A DNA stretch of 64,000 nucleotides from Phytophthora quininea (taxonomy: Eukaryota > Oomycota > Peronosporomycetes > Peronosporales > Peronosporaceae): NCBI GenBank assembly GCA_011947345.1, contig JAAVTG010000406.1, forward strand, positions 1-64,000. Reading direction: 5' to 3'. The notes below the pieces were generated by a model. That model made no database searches. It saw nothing but the letters and a program-made list of their open reading frames with translations, and had not been told where the DNA came from. Shown piece by piece: positions 28,364 to 36,709 of the stretch. How positions within the stretch are numbered: position 1 is the first letter of the stretch; each line of letters starts with the position of its first letter. The position numbers and the translations under genes are program-made.

Positions 28364-29066
28364 CCAGATAGACACCAACTCGGTGCTCAAGCGCCGCCGC
28401 CTCCGCCCCAACCACCGCTGTCGAGCTCCTGCCTGCCCCAACGCGGAGACGCTGGCCCACGTCCTCAACCACTGCGCGCCCAACATGGACGCTATCCGCC
28501 AGCGACATGACGACGCGTTAGCGCAGATCGGTGCGAAGATCAGACATGCACTGGCCCGAGCGAAGTCGACATCGGAGCTGCGGCTCAACCAGACCGTGCC
28601 CGAGTTCACGGGCGAGGCGCTGCGACCCGACATCGTACTGCGCAACGTAGCCGCTAAGTCGATGATCATTGCTGACTTAGCGGTCACGTTTGAGGATCAA
28701 TCGGCCGGCGCGCGTCACTCCTCGCTGCAGCTCAGCCACGACTACAAGAAGCTCAAATACCAACCGATAGTGGCACAGCTGCAGCAAAGGGATGGCGCGT
28801 GCACACGGCTGCCGTCGTGTATGGCACACTGGGATCGGTGCAGCCCAGCAACTTCAAGACCTACACGGAGAAACTTAAGCTCCACAAGCGCGAGGCACGG
28901 CAGCTGGATATCCAGCTGTCAAGCCATTGCATTCGTGCCAGCTACCGCATTTGGGGGTGGCACTGCCGTCAACACCGGCTGCGACAGCACAGCGGCAACG
29001 CTTCGCGAGCATCGCGTGGGCCTGGGGGACCCGCGGCGCACACCGCAGGCGCCGGCACGGCGATAA
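27891..29066 (+). CDS. CCHC knuckle and RLE endonuclease (B1)
   Basis: This stretch resumes the polyprotein at VAVATTQVCQVARKRYRLQ. It holds the CCHC knuckle (CRAPAC...HVLNHC) and the RLE core (ALRPD-x14-D, then DYKKLKY). The frame fails near 28790 at AAAGGGATGG, one G short in all B copies. The final part (VVYGTLGSVQPSNFKTYTEKL... to the CRQHRLRQHS tail) lies in 28799-29206. As in other RLE elements, this enzyme would nick the U2 target to prime reverse transcription. Confidence 0.82.
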   Translation: MVAVATTQVCQVARKRYRLQEDHWRGRDEELARLFLNSELASSPHAEVLRRNGDIGSIWTDVQRTLLNYHLKLTARVEDNCQDAFGLRVPNHAKWLDHKTVLRHVKLHMKIRHQTRWKGLIDQGKTARLHGGLGSKFVTTGAGLSDAEHRFGIMARLNQIDTNSVLKRRRLRPNHRCRAPACPNAETLAHVLNHCAPNMDAIRQRHDDALAQIGAKIRHALARAKSTSELRLNQTVPEFTGEALRPDIVLRNVAAKSMIIADLAVTFEDQSAGARHSSLQLSHDYKKLKYQPIVAQLQQRDGACTRLPSCMAHWDRCSPATSRPTRRNLSSTSARHGSWISSCQAIAFVPATAFGGGTAVNTGCDSTAATLREHRVGLGDPRRTPQAPARR

Positions 29067-29219
29067 GCTGGTCCACAAGACCGACAGGGCACCACCCACG
29101 TAGGGAACCGCCCTCACGAAAACCCAGGAAGACACAAGACACCCTCCCTTTAGTGACATGCACTTTAGCCTACATTTTACGTTACGGAGAGGTTACTAAC
29201 TGGTAATAAAAAGAACTAA

Positions 29220-29362
29220 TCTGTTCTAATCAGTGTGAAAACTGGTTTCCGCGCGCTTGGCGCGGTCGTTTCACATTCATTTTGGAACTTCCGGCGGGCC
29301 TGGCTTGCTAGCGTCCTCCGGGCGGTCTCCGAGGGCTTCCACCGTCCCCTCGCGAGGCCAAC
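29220..29362 (+). ncRNA. U2 snRNA 3' fragment, spacer 5
   Basis: Stems IIa, IIb and IV are intact. The Sm site is one T short (CATTTTGGAAC). Stem III is the shortened form (CCGGCGGGCC). The left border in B copies reads AACTAA-TCTGTTCT. Confidence 0.83.
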
Positions 29363-29416
29363 CGCGCTTGTTCTTTCTAACACACTTCGGTCCATCGGTG
29401 TCCACGTGGACCCGCC

Positions 29417-31816
29417 ATGCGCCTCTTCTGGCCGCTGCGCGACCGCTCGCTGTCCACCGACAGCGAGGCGTCTACCGCCAGCCAGTCGTCGCTGGCCAGC
29501 GACGCGTCCTTCTATGACGCGCTGGACGAGCCAATCAGCGGCGGCCACGTGGCCACGGGCGACGAGGCGATTCCTGCGCGCTCAGGCCTCCTCGCCGACG
29601 GCACGCGGCGCGCGCCGACCGCCGGCTCTGGCGGCGCCCAGAGGCCACCTCCGCCCGCCCAAGCGCGCCGTTCGGCTGCCCAAGATCCCCCGCCCGCCTC
29701 TCCGCCGGCCGCAGCGCCTCGAGACCCGCAGGAAGAAGTGCCACGACCCGGCAGGGCGGCCGGCAGGCTGCCCGACCGGGTAGCGCCTGGGGCTACACTC
29801 TCAGCGGCCACGGGCCGCGCGCTGAGAGCCGCCAGCGACCCCAGCGAGCCGGAGGACCACGACAGCGGGGACATGGACGATCAAGACGCCTGCGCCGCCG
29901 CCCCAAGACCTCCGGAGACCTCGCTCAGTGGTGTGGCTCGACCCGGCAGGGCGGCCGGCAGGCTGCCCGACCGGGTCGTACACACGTCGGCACTCACAGC
30001 CACCCCAGAACCAAGCCCAGCTGCGGCTGCCGCTGCCTCTGAGGTAGCAGCAGTCGCAGCCCTCAAGCAGCACCTCCTGCTGACTGCGCCGCCGTGGAGC
30101 GCGCGCGCGCCGAGCCGAACCAAGATCATGACACCCAGGCACGCGCGCGCGCGGAGCCCATCTTGGGCGACGCATTCAGCAGCGATGGCAGCAGCAGGGC
30201 GCCAAGCAGCAGCAACAGCAGGACGCCAAGCAGGGACGACGACGCCGCCGCAGGATGCTACGACGACGTCGTCGCAGGCGTCGACGACCCCGCCCAAATC
30301 CAACCGCCGCGGCCTGCGAGTGGCCCGCCCCCGCCACTCGGAGCCGACCACGTCGCCGCTGTCGACGGTCCCGTTGAAGCTGGGGGCCGCTCGGCCGCCA
30401 TTGGCCACTTCGGCGGGTCGGTGGGTCCAAACCCGCCGGCCGCTGGATTCGACATCGCGTCTGTGCCGCCGGGCTCGCCTCGCCGAGGCGCCTCGCCCCA
30501 CACACTCAAACCTGGGCCGCTGCGGGGTCGTCAGCCGCCGGCGCCGACGCCGCGTGCCCCCTGCCACACAGCCAGCCGCGGCCGGTCCCACGGGCCGGGT
30601 CTCGGCCGCGACCCACGCCCCCAACCCCAGCAGCCAGTCGACCTTTGGCTGCCTCGCCGGCAAACCGCGCCGGCGCGCGCGCGGGCCTCGGCCGGTGGCC
30701 GTGGCGCCGCCCAGGCGCCGCCTTCGCCTGCCCAAGACCCCCGACTACCTGCTTCGGCTGCTGGGCCAGGCCCCGGGCCTGCGCCACCGCTCAAGACGCC
30801 CCGGCGTATGTGCTCCCACCCGGCAGGGCGGGGGCATGCTGCCCGACTGGGCAGCACTTGGAGGACCGACGCTTCAATGCGGCCGGCCGCAGACCGGCAC
30901 AGATGCCCCTACGTCGCCAAGCCGCGCCGGTGCGAGCGCGCGGGCCTCGACCGGTGGCCGTGGCGCCGCCCAGGCGCCGCCTCCGCCTGACCAAGACCCC
31001 CGACTACCTGCTTCGGCTGTTGGGCCAGGCCTCCGGGCCTGCGCCACCTCGCAGGACACCACGGCGTCTGTCTCTCCACCCGGCAGGGCGGGCGAGGCGC
31101 TGCCCGATTGGGCAGCACTCGAAGGGAAGACCGGCACCGACGCCCCCACATCGCCAGACCGCGCCGGCGTGCGCGCGTCCGTGGCGAAAATGGACGGCGG
31201 AGCAGCAGCTGCACCGCCCGCTACCGCTATCGCCAGTGGGGTCGTGGCCGGTGGGACCGTAACCGACCCACCACCAGGAGCTGTTCGTCTCGACGCCGAC
31301 GGCTACGCCGCGGGCACTCACGCACGGGCCCTCGCGCCCCCAGACGCCAGGCAACCAATGCCTGGCCAGCACCAACCCGTGCACACAGTGTACGCCCACG
31401 ACGCAGCGGCGTTTGCCTGCGCGTTGTGCGCGCACTCTGCCCGTGACTTCGCCGGCCTTAGCGGCCACCGCCGCAAGTTCCATCGCGGCACACCCTTCGT
31501 GGACCACTTCCACAGCGGGTGTGCCTGTGGCATTGGCTTCCGGTCCCGTGCAGCAGCGACCAAGCACGCTCGTGCCTGCGACCACGACACCGCGCTCCGT
31601 ATCGCGCGGCAGACTTGGCGTGTACCGCCAGCCAGCACCGACGGGCCCCCACAGCCAACTCGACCCGTCGTTGCGGGAACGCCTGCGACCGCAGCAGCCG
31701 CATCAAGCGGCACTGTGGCCGCAGCAGCCCCTCCCACAGAGCGCCGTGCCTCCCGCTGCAGATCCGCCCGGACACCAGCATGTCCCCCGTGCTGGCCCCG
31801 CTGCCACCACCCCTGA
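29417..31816 (+). CDS. N-terminal repeat modules and zinc fingers (B2)
   Basis: 799 codons from the ATG 54 bases after the U2 spacer, the best candidate for the real translation start. Residues 19-35 hold the conserved STASQSSLASDASFYDA. PGRAAGRLPDR modules follow at about residues 110 and 175. A long Ala/Pro/Arg-rich region, in part probably off-frame, leads to finger 1 (C668, C671, H684, H689) and finger 2 (C702, C704, H717, C721). It ends at a stop in CHHP just before the KRRRL patch, caused by a T that B1 lacks. The N-terminal 100 residues have no recognisable domain but are shared by both families, so they are likely functional. Confidence 0.78.
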   Translation: MRLFWPLRDRSLSTDSEASTASQSSLASDASFYDALDEPISGGHVATGDEAIPARSGLLADGTRRAPTAGSGGAQRPPPPAQARRSAAQDPPPASPPAAAPRDPQEEVPRPGRAAGRLPDRVAPGATLSAATGRALRAASDPSEPEDHDSGDMDDQDACAAAPRPPETSLSGVARPGRAAGRLPDRVVHTSALTATPEPSPAAAAAASEVAAVAALKQHLLLTAPPWSARAPSRTKIMTPRHARARSPSWATHSAAMAAAGRQAAATAGRQAGTTTPPQDATTTSSQASTTPPKSNRRGLRVARPRHSEPTTSPLSTVPLKLGAARPPLATSAGRWVQTRRPLDSTSRLCRRARLAEAPRPTHSNLGRCGVVSRRRRRRVPPATQPAAAGPTGRVSAATHAPNPSSQSTFGCLAGKPRRRARGPRPVAVAPPRRRLRLPKTPDYLLRLLGQAPGLRHRSRRPGVCAPTRQGGGMLPDWAALGGPTLQCGRPQTGTDAPTSPSRAGASARASTGGRGAAQAPPPPDQDPRLPASAVGPGLRACATSQDTTASVSPPGRAGEALPDWAALEGKTGTDAPTSPDRAGVRASVAKMDGGAAAAPPATAIASGVVAGGTVTDPPPGAVRLDADGYAAGTHARALAPPDARQPMPGQHQPVHTVYAHDAAAFACALCAHSARDFAGLSGHRRKFHRGTPFVDHFHSGCACGIGFRSRAAATKHARACDHDTALRIARQTWRVPPASTDGPPQPTRPVVAGTPATAAAASSGTVAAAAPPTERRASRCRSARTPACPPCWPRCHHP
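30654..31122 (+). repeat. Internal duplication in the B N-terminal region
   Basis: Two copies of ~209 bases, 30654-30862 and 30914-31122, offset by 260 bases and about 90% alike by eye. Both start at TCGCC(G)GCAA/CCAAGCCGCGCCGG, carry the segment GGTGGCCGTGGCGCCGCCCA and end in a PGRAG-x-LPDWAAL codon block. The same duplication is in B1, B3 and B4; B4 has lost 12 bases from its first copy. Confidence 0.75.
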
Positions 31817-33845
31817 GCTCCGCGTCGACGGCAAACGCCGCCGACTCAACGAACCGACAGACATCTCTCGGAGCCTGGACGTGCTGATGCAAGAGGCGGA
31901 AGACGAGCTCCTGGAGGAGCTCGCTGCTGATATCGACATGACGGCTTTGGGCCAGGACCTGACGCATCCCTGCCCGCTGCCCCCACGTCGCAACCCTGCT
32001 CGACAAACACGCTGGGGGCCAAGCCACCGTGCCGTGGGTGCGGCAGCACTCGCTCATCTCGTGACGGGCGAACATACTATTCCGGCTCCGGCAGCACGAC
32101 GACCCCGATCCTCTATCACGACCGGCACTCGCGCCACGCGGTGGGGCCACGTCGTTGTGCAACCGGCGATGTTGCCGTCGTGCACTCTGACACCGGGAGC
32201 TCACTGCCCCGGAGCCTGCCTCTCGTCGGTCGATGCCGACACAACCACCACCGGAGCAACGGGACACCACGCACTGGGACTCGGGCGTGTTAGCAACGCC
32301 TCCACTTGCACTTGGGAGACGGCCTGCTACCTGTTGGGGACCGCGTCGAGGGGACACCGATGGCCAACTCCTGGAAGTGCCGCAGGGGCCTCTGGCCAAC
32401 TTCCTGCTGGCACCCCAGGGGCCGTCGACCCCGGCACTCCATCGGCGCTGAAGACGGTCGTGACGGGAGAGCGACCGCCGATGGAGACGACTACTGTAGA
32501 GCCTATGGCCGTCGACAGCGGAGAGACCCAGACGGCGACGTGGACACTGCGGTTTGATGGTGCTTGCCGACGCAACCCCGGCCCGGGAGGCGCCGGCGCC
32601 GCGCTTTTCGACGGCAAGGACGTCGTCGTGTGGACGTGCTCCCATTTTCTCCCTAGCTCTACGGAAACGAACAACACTGCTGAGTACACGGCCTTGCTGA
32701 TCGGCTTGAAGAGCGCCCGCCACCACGGCGCCACGCGGCTGCTGATTGAAGGCGACAGCCATTTGATCATCTCACAGGTGCGGGGAAGCTTCGGGTGCTC
32801 GAACAAACGCCTGCGCCGACTCCGTAACCGCGTCCGTGTTGAGCTGCGTGCCCTAGCTGCCTACAGACTCAAGCACATCGACAGGAAGGCTAATGCGCAC
32901 GCAGACCGCCTGGCGAACAGGGCGCTCGACCGCCGACGCACAATCATCGAGTGTGGACCCCACGGCACCCCACCAGTGCTATGCTTCGACCCCACGACGG
33001 ATGTACCACCGAGTACGCCGCCGGCCCCGCCCCATGCCATGACTTCAGGCAGTGCAGGCGGTGCCACCGAAGCTGACGCAGACGCGGACGGAGATACCGA
33101 TTCCGCAGGCGAGATGGATGCCGAGATCGCGACGCGCGATGGCGGCGACTTCTTCCCAACCCTGCCCATCGGCCCAGGCTCGGCCCCCGCGCGGCAACCT
33201 CGCTTGCGTCTCGGCCCCTTGACTGAGGAGGCGCTCGACGCCGCAATGGAGGCCGTGCAAGAGTTTGCCGACGCCATGGCCAGCAGGATAGAGGATGCCG
33301 ATAGCTGGGACACCGGCGAGGGGTATATCGGCGCCATTCCCGACCGTCTCCGAGAGGTGCTACGGCCGTTCTCATCCCATGCGCCACCTAGTGGACCTCG
33401 CCAGCAGACGCAGCGCAGACGGCCTCCGCGGGTGACTCGCAACCAACGCGAACACCGCCTAGAGGAGGCACTGGACGCCATGGCAGAGACGCAGAGGACG
33501 ACCCCGCACAACCAGCAAGCGGTTCGCAAGGCACGGCGACGAGTAGGCCGCGTGAGAGCCTCGATGGCGAAGCAGGAACTCCGACAGCTGTTCGCCAAGG
33601 ACGAAGCCAAGTGCGTGGCCAAGATCCTGGCAAGCGCCACAGCGAGCGCGGCCGAGGACCACTCGGACACGTGCCCCATAGGACGTGATGACCTTCACCG
33701 TTTTTCACTGGCACCAGCGCCGAGCGCTCGCCTTTCGACTATGATGACCGGTGTGGTACCGAGTTTCGAGCGGCAGTGGATAGCTTCGCGCCCGCGACTG
33801 ACACTTCAGCTGCCTTCGAGGATGAGCTCACGGTGGATGAGGTAG
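31812..33845 (+). CDS. KRRRL patch - WGP repeats - RNase H - linker (B2)
   Basis: Reads from PELRVDGKRRRL through the acidic helix and two TRWGP repeats. It is out of frame from about 32145 to 32370 because of short G- and C-runs (GTGGGGCC, CCGGGAGC), then resumes before RNase H (RFDGACRRNPGPGG ... HADRLAN, about 32541-32931) and the linker. It leaves the frame at the 5-T run near 33703 like all B copies. An upstream ATG at 31413 only opens the shadow frame of the zinc fingers. Confidence 0.75.
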   Translation, partial: PELRVDGKRRRLNEPTDISRSLDVLMQEAEDELLEELAADIDMTALGQDLTHPCPLPPRRNPARQTRWGPSHRAVGAAALAHLVTGEHTIPAPAARRPRSSITTGTRATRWGHVVVQPAMLPSCTLTPGAHCPGACLSSVDADTTTTGATGHHALGLGRVSNASTCTWETACYLLGTASRGHRWPTPGSAAGASGQLPAGTPGAVDPGTPSALKTVVTGERPPMETTTVEPMAVDSGETQTATWTLRFDGACRRNPGPGGAGAALFDGKDVVVWTCSHFLPSSTETNNTAEYTALLIGLKSARHHGATRLLIEGDSHLIISQVRGSFGCSNKRLRRLRNRVRVELRALAAYRLKHIDRKANAHADRLANRALDRRRTIIECGPHGTPPVLCFDPTTDVPPSTPPAPPHAMTSGSAGGATEADADADGDTDSAGEMDAEIATRDGGDFFPTLPIGPGSAPARQPRLRLGPLTEEALDAAMEAVQEFADAMASRIEDADSWDTGEGYIGAIPDRLREVLRPFSSHAPPSGPRQQTQRRRPPRVTRNQREHRLEEALDAMAETQRTTPHNQQAVRKARRRVGRVRASMAKQELRQLFAKDEAKCVAKILASATASAAEDHSDTCPIGRDDLHRFSLAPAPSARLSTMMTGVVPSFERQWIASRPRLTLQLPSRMSSRWMR

Positions 33846-34018
33846 AAGACCAGCTTACCCACGCCTCAGCTAAGTCCAGCCCCGGCCACGACGGTGTGGG
33901 CTATGACATCTACAGGAGGTTCGCGGCCCAGCTGGTCCCCTCCTCCACACGGCCTACCAGTTCTGCTGGCGCCACCGGCGTGTACCCGCCCTCTGGAAGG
34001 TGGGCTCCGTTCGACTAA
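33776..34018 (+). CDS. RT fingers, start (B2, cut short)
   Basis: Holds LTVDEVEDQL and SSPGHDGVGYDIYRRFAAQLVP. A private loss of one C (GGTCCCCTCC against GGTCCCCCTCC) ends the correct frame near 33940. The following WKVGSVRLIHKKG continues in the frame open at 34000. Confidence 0.7.
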   Translation: MDSFAPATDTSAAFEDELTVDEVEDQLTHASAKSSPGHDGVGYDIYRRFAAQLVPSSTRPTSSAGATGVYPPSGRWAPFD

Positions 34019-34103
34019 TCCACAAGAAGGGTGACCCCTCCAGCCAAGTAACTGGCGCCCGATCTGCCTACAACCGGCAATCTACAAGCTGTACAGCGGG
34101 CTG

Positions 34104-36359
34104 TTGGCACGACGCCTGTCACGATTCCTGGAGAAGAACGGCCGCCTCCCCATGGCACAGAAAGGGTTCCGCGCCTTCAATGGATGCCATGAGCACAACT
34201 TCTTCGCGACGACTCTGCTGGACCAGACCCGGCGAATGCACCGCCGGCTGTACCAAGTCTGGTATGACTTACGGAACGCCTTCGGATCGCTACCACAACA
34301 GCTGATGTGGCGCGTTTTAGCTGAGCTTGGTGTCGACGAGGGGTTCGTGGACAGATGCCGCGACATCTACCGTGACTCCTCCTTCATCGTGACGAACGCC
34401 GCCGACGGTCCGACCGACCCTGTCCACCAAGAGGTGGGTGTGTACCAGGGTTGCCCTCTCAGCCCTCTCTTGTTCATCGCGGCCCTGGTACCGCTCGTCC
34501 GCCGCCTGGAGATGATTGACGACGTTGGCGTGGTCTTAGCAGACGGGGTGAGACCGAATACCACAGCTTACGCGGATGACCTGAAGATCTTCAGCGACAG
34601 CGCGACTGGAATCCGGACCCTGCATGGTGTGGTCGCTCGCTTCCTCTCATGGACTGGTCTCCGAGCGAACCCCGCGAAGTGTGCAAGCCTCGCCGTGACG
34701 ACGAATGCCCGCGGTAACCCGACTCGTGATGACGCAGTCACACTCGACCTACACGGAGACACCATCGCAACCCTCAGCCTTCAGGACAGCTACCGATACC
34801 TGGGGGTGGGCGATGGGTTTGACCATGTCAAGCACAGGCTCCAGCTGGAGCCCAAGATCACTGCGATTAAACAAGAGGCGATCGCCCTCATGCAGTCAGG
34901 GCTGGCCGCCTGGCAGGTGGTCTCGGCGCTGAAGACTTACGTTTATCCCAAGGTGGAGTATGCGCTCCGCCACCTGAGGCCACTACAGTCCCAGCTTCAG
35001 GGGTTCGACCGCGCCGTGGCCCGCGGCCTGCGACACCTGCTGCGTCTCCCTCAGACAGCAACCACCGAGTTCCTCTACACCCCGACATCGGGCGGTGGCC
35101 TGGGCCTGCAGCCCTTAGTGGAGATGCACAAGGCGCTGCAAGTAGCACACGCGTGGCAGATGCTCCATTCCAAGGACCCGGCGGTGGTAGCCGTAGCAAC
35201 GACCCAGGTGTGCCAAGTCGCGCGGAAGCGATACCGCCTCCAGGAAGATCACTGGCGCGGACGCGACGAAGAGCTTGCACGGTTGTTTCTGAACTCGGAG
35301 CTGGCCAGCTCGCCCCACGCCGAGGTGCTGCGCCGCAACGGGGACATCGGGTCAATATGGACCGACGTGCAGCGCACCCTGCTAAACTGCCACCTCAAGC
35401 TCACGGCCCGCGTCGAGGACAACTGCCAGGATGCCTTCGGCCTCCGCGTCCCCAACCACGCAAAATGGCTGGACCACAAGACAGTGCTGCGGCACGTCAA
35501 GTTACACATGAAGATCCGGCACCAGACCCGGTGGAAGGGCCTCATCGACCAGGGCAAGACGGCGCGCCTCCACGGCGGCCTCGGTTCCAAGTTCGTGACG
35601 ACGGGAGCGGGCCTGTCCGATGCGGAGCATCGGTTCGGCATCATGGCCCGCCTTAACCAGATAGACACCAACTCGGTGCTCAAGCGCCGCCGCCTCCGCC
35701 CCAACCACCGCTGTCGAGCTCCTGCCTGCCCCAACGCGGAGACGCTGGCCCACGTCCTCAACCACTGCGCGCCCAACATGGACGCTATCCGCCAGCGACA
35801 TGACGACGCGTTAGCGCAGATCGGTGCGAAGATCAGACATGCACTGGCCCGAGCGAAGTCGACATCGGAGCTGCGGCTCAACCAGACCGTGCCCGAGTTC
35901 ACGGGCGAGGCGCTGCGACCCGACATCGTACTGCGCAACGTAGCCGCTAAGTCGATGATCATTGCTGACTTAGCGGTCACGTTTGAGGATCAATCGGCCG
36001 GCGCGCGTCACTCCTCGCTGCAGCTCAGCCACGACTACAAGAAGCTCAAATACCAACCGATAGTGGCACAGCTGCAGCAAAGGGATGGCGCGTGCACACG
36101 GCCGCCGTCGTGTATGGCACACTGGGATCGGTGCAGCCCAGCAACTTCAAGACCTACACGGAGAAACTTAAGCTCCACAAGCGCGAGGCACGGCAGCTGG
36201 ATATCCAGCTGTCAAGCCATTGCATTCGTGCCAGCTACCGCATTTGGGGGTGGCACTGCCGTCAACACCGGCTGCGACAGCACAGCGGCAACGCTTCGCG
36301 AGCGTCGCGTGGGCCTGGGGGACCCGCGGCGCACACCGCAGGCGCCGGCACGGCGATAA
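34104..36359 (+). CDS. RT palm, thumb, CCHC and RLE (B2)
   Basis: 751 codons. RT motif A Asp is residue 55 (WYDLRNAF); YQGCPLSP follows; YADD has its Asp pair at 158-159. The thumb, the CCHC knuckle (CRAPAC-x7-H-x4-C) and the RLE (RPD-x14-D, DYKKLKY) are all in frame, making this the cleanest B catalytic segment together with B3. The frame fails near 36083 (AAAGGGATGG, one G short), so the last ~90 codons are noise and the true end lies in 36092-36499. The Met used here lies inside the RT fingers and is not a real start. Confidence 0.85.
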   Translation: MARRLSRFLEKNGRLPMAQKGFRAFNGCHEHNFFATTLLDQTRRMHRRLYQVWYDLRNAFGSLPQQLMWRVLAELGVDEGFVDRCRDIYRDSSFIVTNAADGPTDPVHQEVGVYQGCPLSPLLFIAALVPLVRRLEMIDDVGVVLADGVRPNTTAYADDLKIFSDSATGIRTLHGVVARFLSWTGLRANPAKCASLAVTTNARGNPTRDDAVTLDLHGDTIATLSLQDSYRYLGVGDGFDHVKHRLQLEPKITAIKQEAIALMQSGLAAWQVVSALKTYVYPKVEYALRHLRPLQSQLQGFDRAVARGLRHLLRLPQTATTEFLYTPTSGGGLGLQPLVEMHKALQVAHAWQMLHSKDPAVVAVATTQVCQVARKRYRLQEDHWRGRDEELARLFLNSELASSPHAEVLRRNGDIGSIWTDVQRTLLNCHLKLTARVEDNCQDAFGLRVPNHAKWLDHKTVLRHVKLHMKIRHQTRWKGLIDQGKTARLHGGLGSKFVTTGAGLSDAEHRFGIMARLNQIDTNSVLKRRRLRPNHRCRAPACPNAETLAHVLNHCAPNMDAIRQRHDDALAQIGAKIRHALARAKSTSELRLNQTVPEFTGEALRPDIVLRNVAAKSMIIADLAVTFEDQSAGARHSSLQLSHDYKKLKYQPIVAQLQQRDGACTRPPSCMAHWDRCSPATSRPTRRNLSSTSARHGSWISSCQAIAFVPATAFGGGTAVNTGCDSTAATLRERRVGLGDPRRTPQAPARR

Positions 36360-36499
36360 GCTGGTCCACAAGACCGACAGGGCACCACCCACGTAGGGAA
36401 CCGCCCTCACGAAAACCCAGGAAGACACAAGACACCCTCCCTTTAGTGACATGCACCTTAGCCTACATTTTACGTTACGGAGAGGTTACTAACTGGTAA
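36092..36499 (+). CDS. RLE C-terminal end and tail (B2)
   Basis: Continues the RLE as VVYGTLGSVQPSNFKTYTEKL...REARQL...YRIW, which aligns with VYGSLGAVARGNHKVFTEHL...REAKRL...RRIW in family A. It then runs into a His/Arg-rich tail with RPTGHHPRREPPS, the counterpart of RPTGPHPGREPPS at the A end. It stops 13 bases before the U2 spacer, so the 3' UTR may be extremely short. Confidence 0.75.
   Translation: MHTAAVVYGTLGSVQPSNFKTYTEKLKLHKREARQLDIQLSSHCIRASYRIWGWHCRQHRLRQHSGNASRASRGPGGPAAHTAGAGTAISWSTRPTGHHPRREPPSRKPRKTQDTLPLVTCTLAYILRYGEVTNW
36394..36408 (+). promoter_or_regulatory. Conserved 3'-end hairpin of family B (B2 copy)
   Basis: The same AGGG-AACCG-CCCT hairpin as in family A, again 100-150 bases from the 3' border, within the shared block CCGACAGGGC...GTAGGGAACCGCCCTC. 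Its role is inferred: a possible RT binding site. Confidence 0.45.
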
Positions 36500-36512
36500 T
36501 AAAAAGAACTAA

Positions 36513-36655
36513 TCTGTTCTAATCAGTGTGAAAACTGGTTTCCGCGCGCTTGGCGCGGTCGTTTCACATTCATTTTGGAACTTCCGGCGGGCCTGGCTTG
36601 CTAGCGTCCTCCGGGCGGTCTCCGAGGGCTTCCACCGTCCCCTCGCGAGGCCAAC
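36513..36655 (+). ncRNA. U2 snRNA 3' fragment, spacer 6
   Basis: As far as I can see identical to spacer 5: intact stems IIa, IIb and IV, Sm site one T short, stem III shortened. Confidence 0.83.
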
Positions 36656-36709
36656 CGCGCTTGTTCTTTCTAACACACTTCGGTCCATCGGTGTCCACGT
36701 GGACCCGCC

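Larger units (their letters stand above)
22067..29219 (+). mobile_element. Utopia-like retrotransposon, family B, copy B1
   Basis: A full-length B element with a ~54-nt 5' UTR (CGCGCTTGTTC...), and the first of four B copies. It differs from B2-B4 at many shared sites, for example CTCAACCGCC for CTCGACCGCC, GACGCTGCAATGG for GACGCCGCAATGG and AACTACCACC for AACTGCCACC. It is therefore the outgroup of the B block. Confidence 0.9.
29363..36512 (+). mobile_element. Utopia-like retrotransposon, family B, copy B2
   Basis: A full-length B element. It has the longest open N-terminal stretch in the window (799 codons from the true start ATG) and a RT-to-RLE stretch of 751 codons. With its upstream spacer it makes a unit of 7293 bases. 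Confidence 0.9.
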
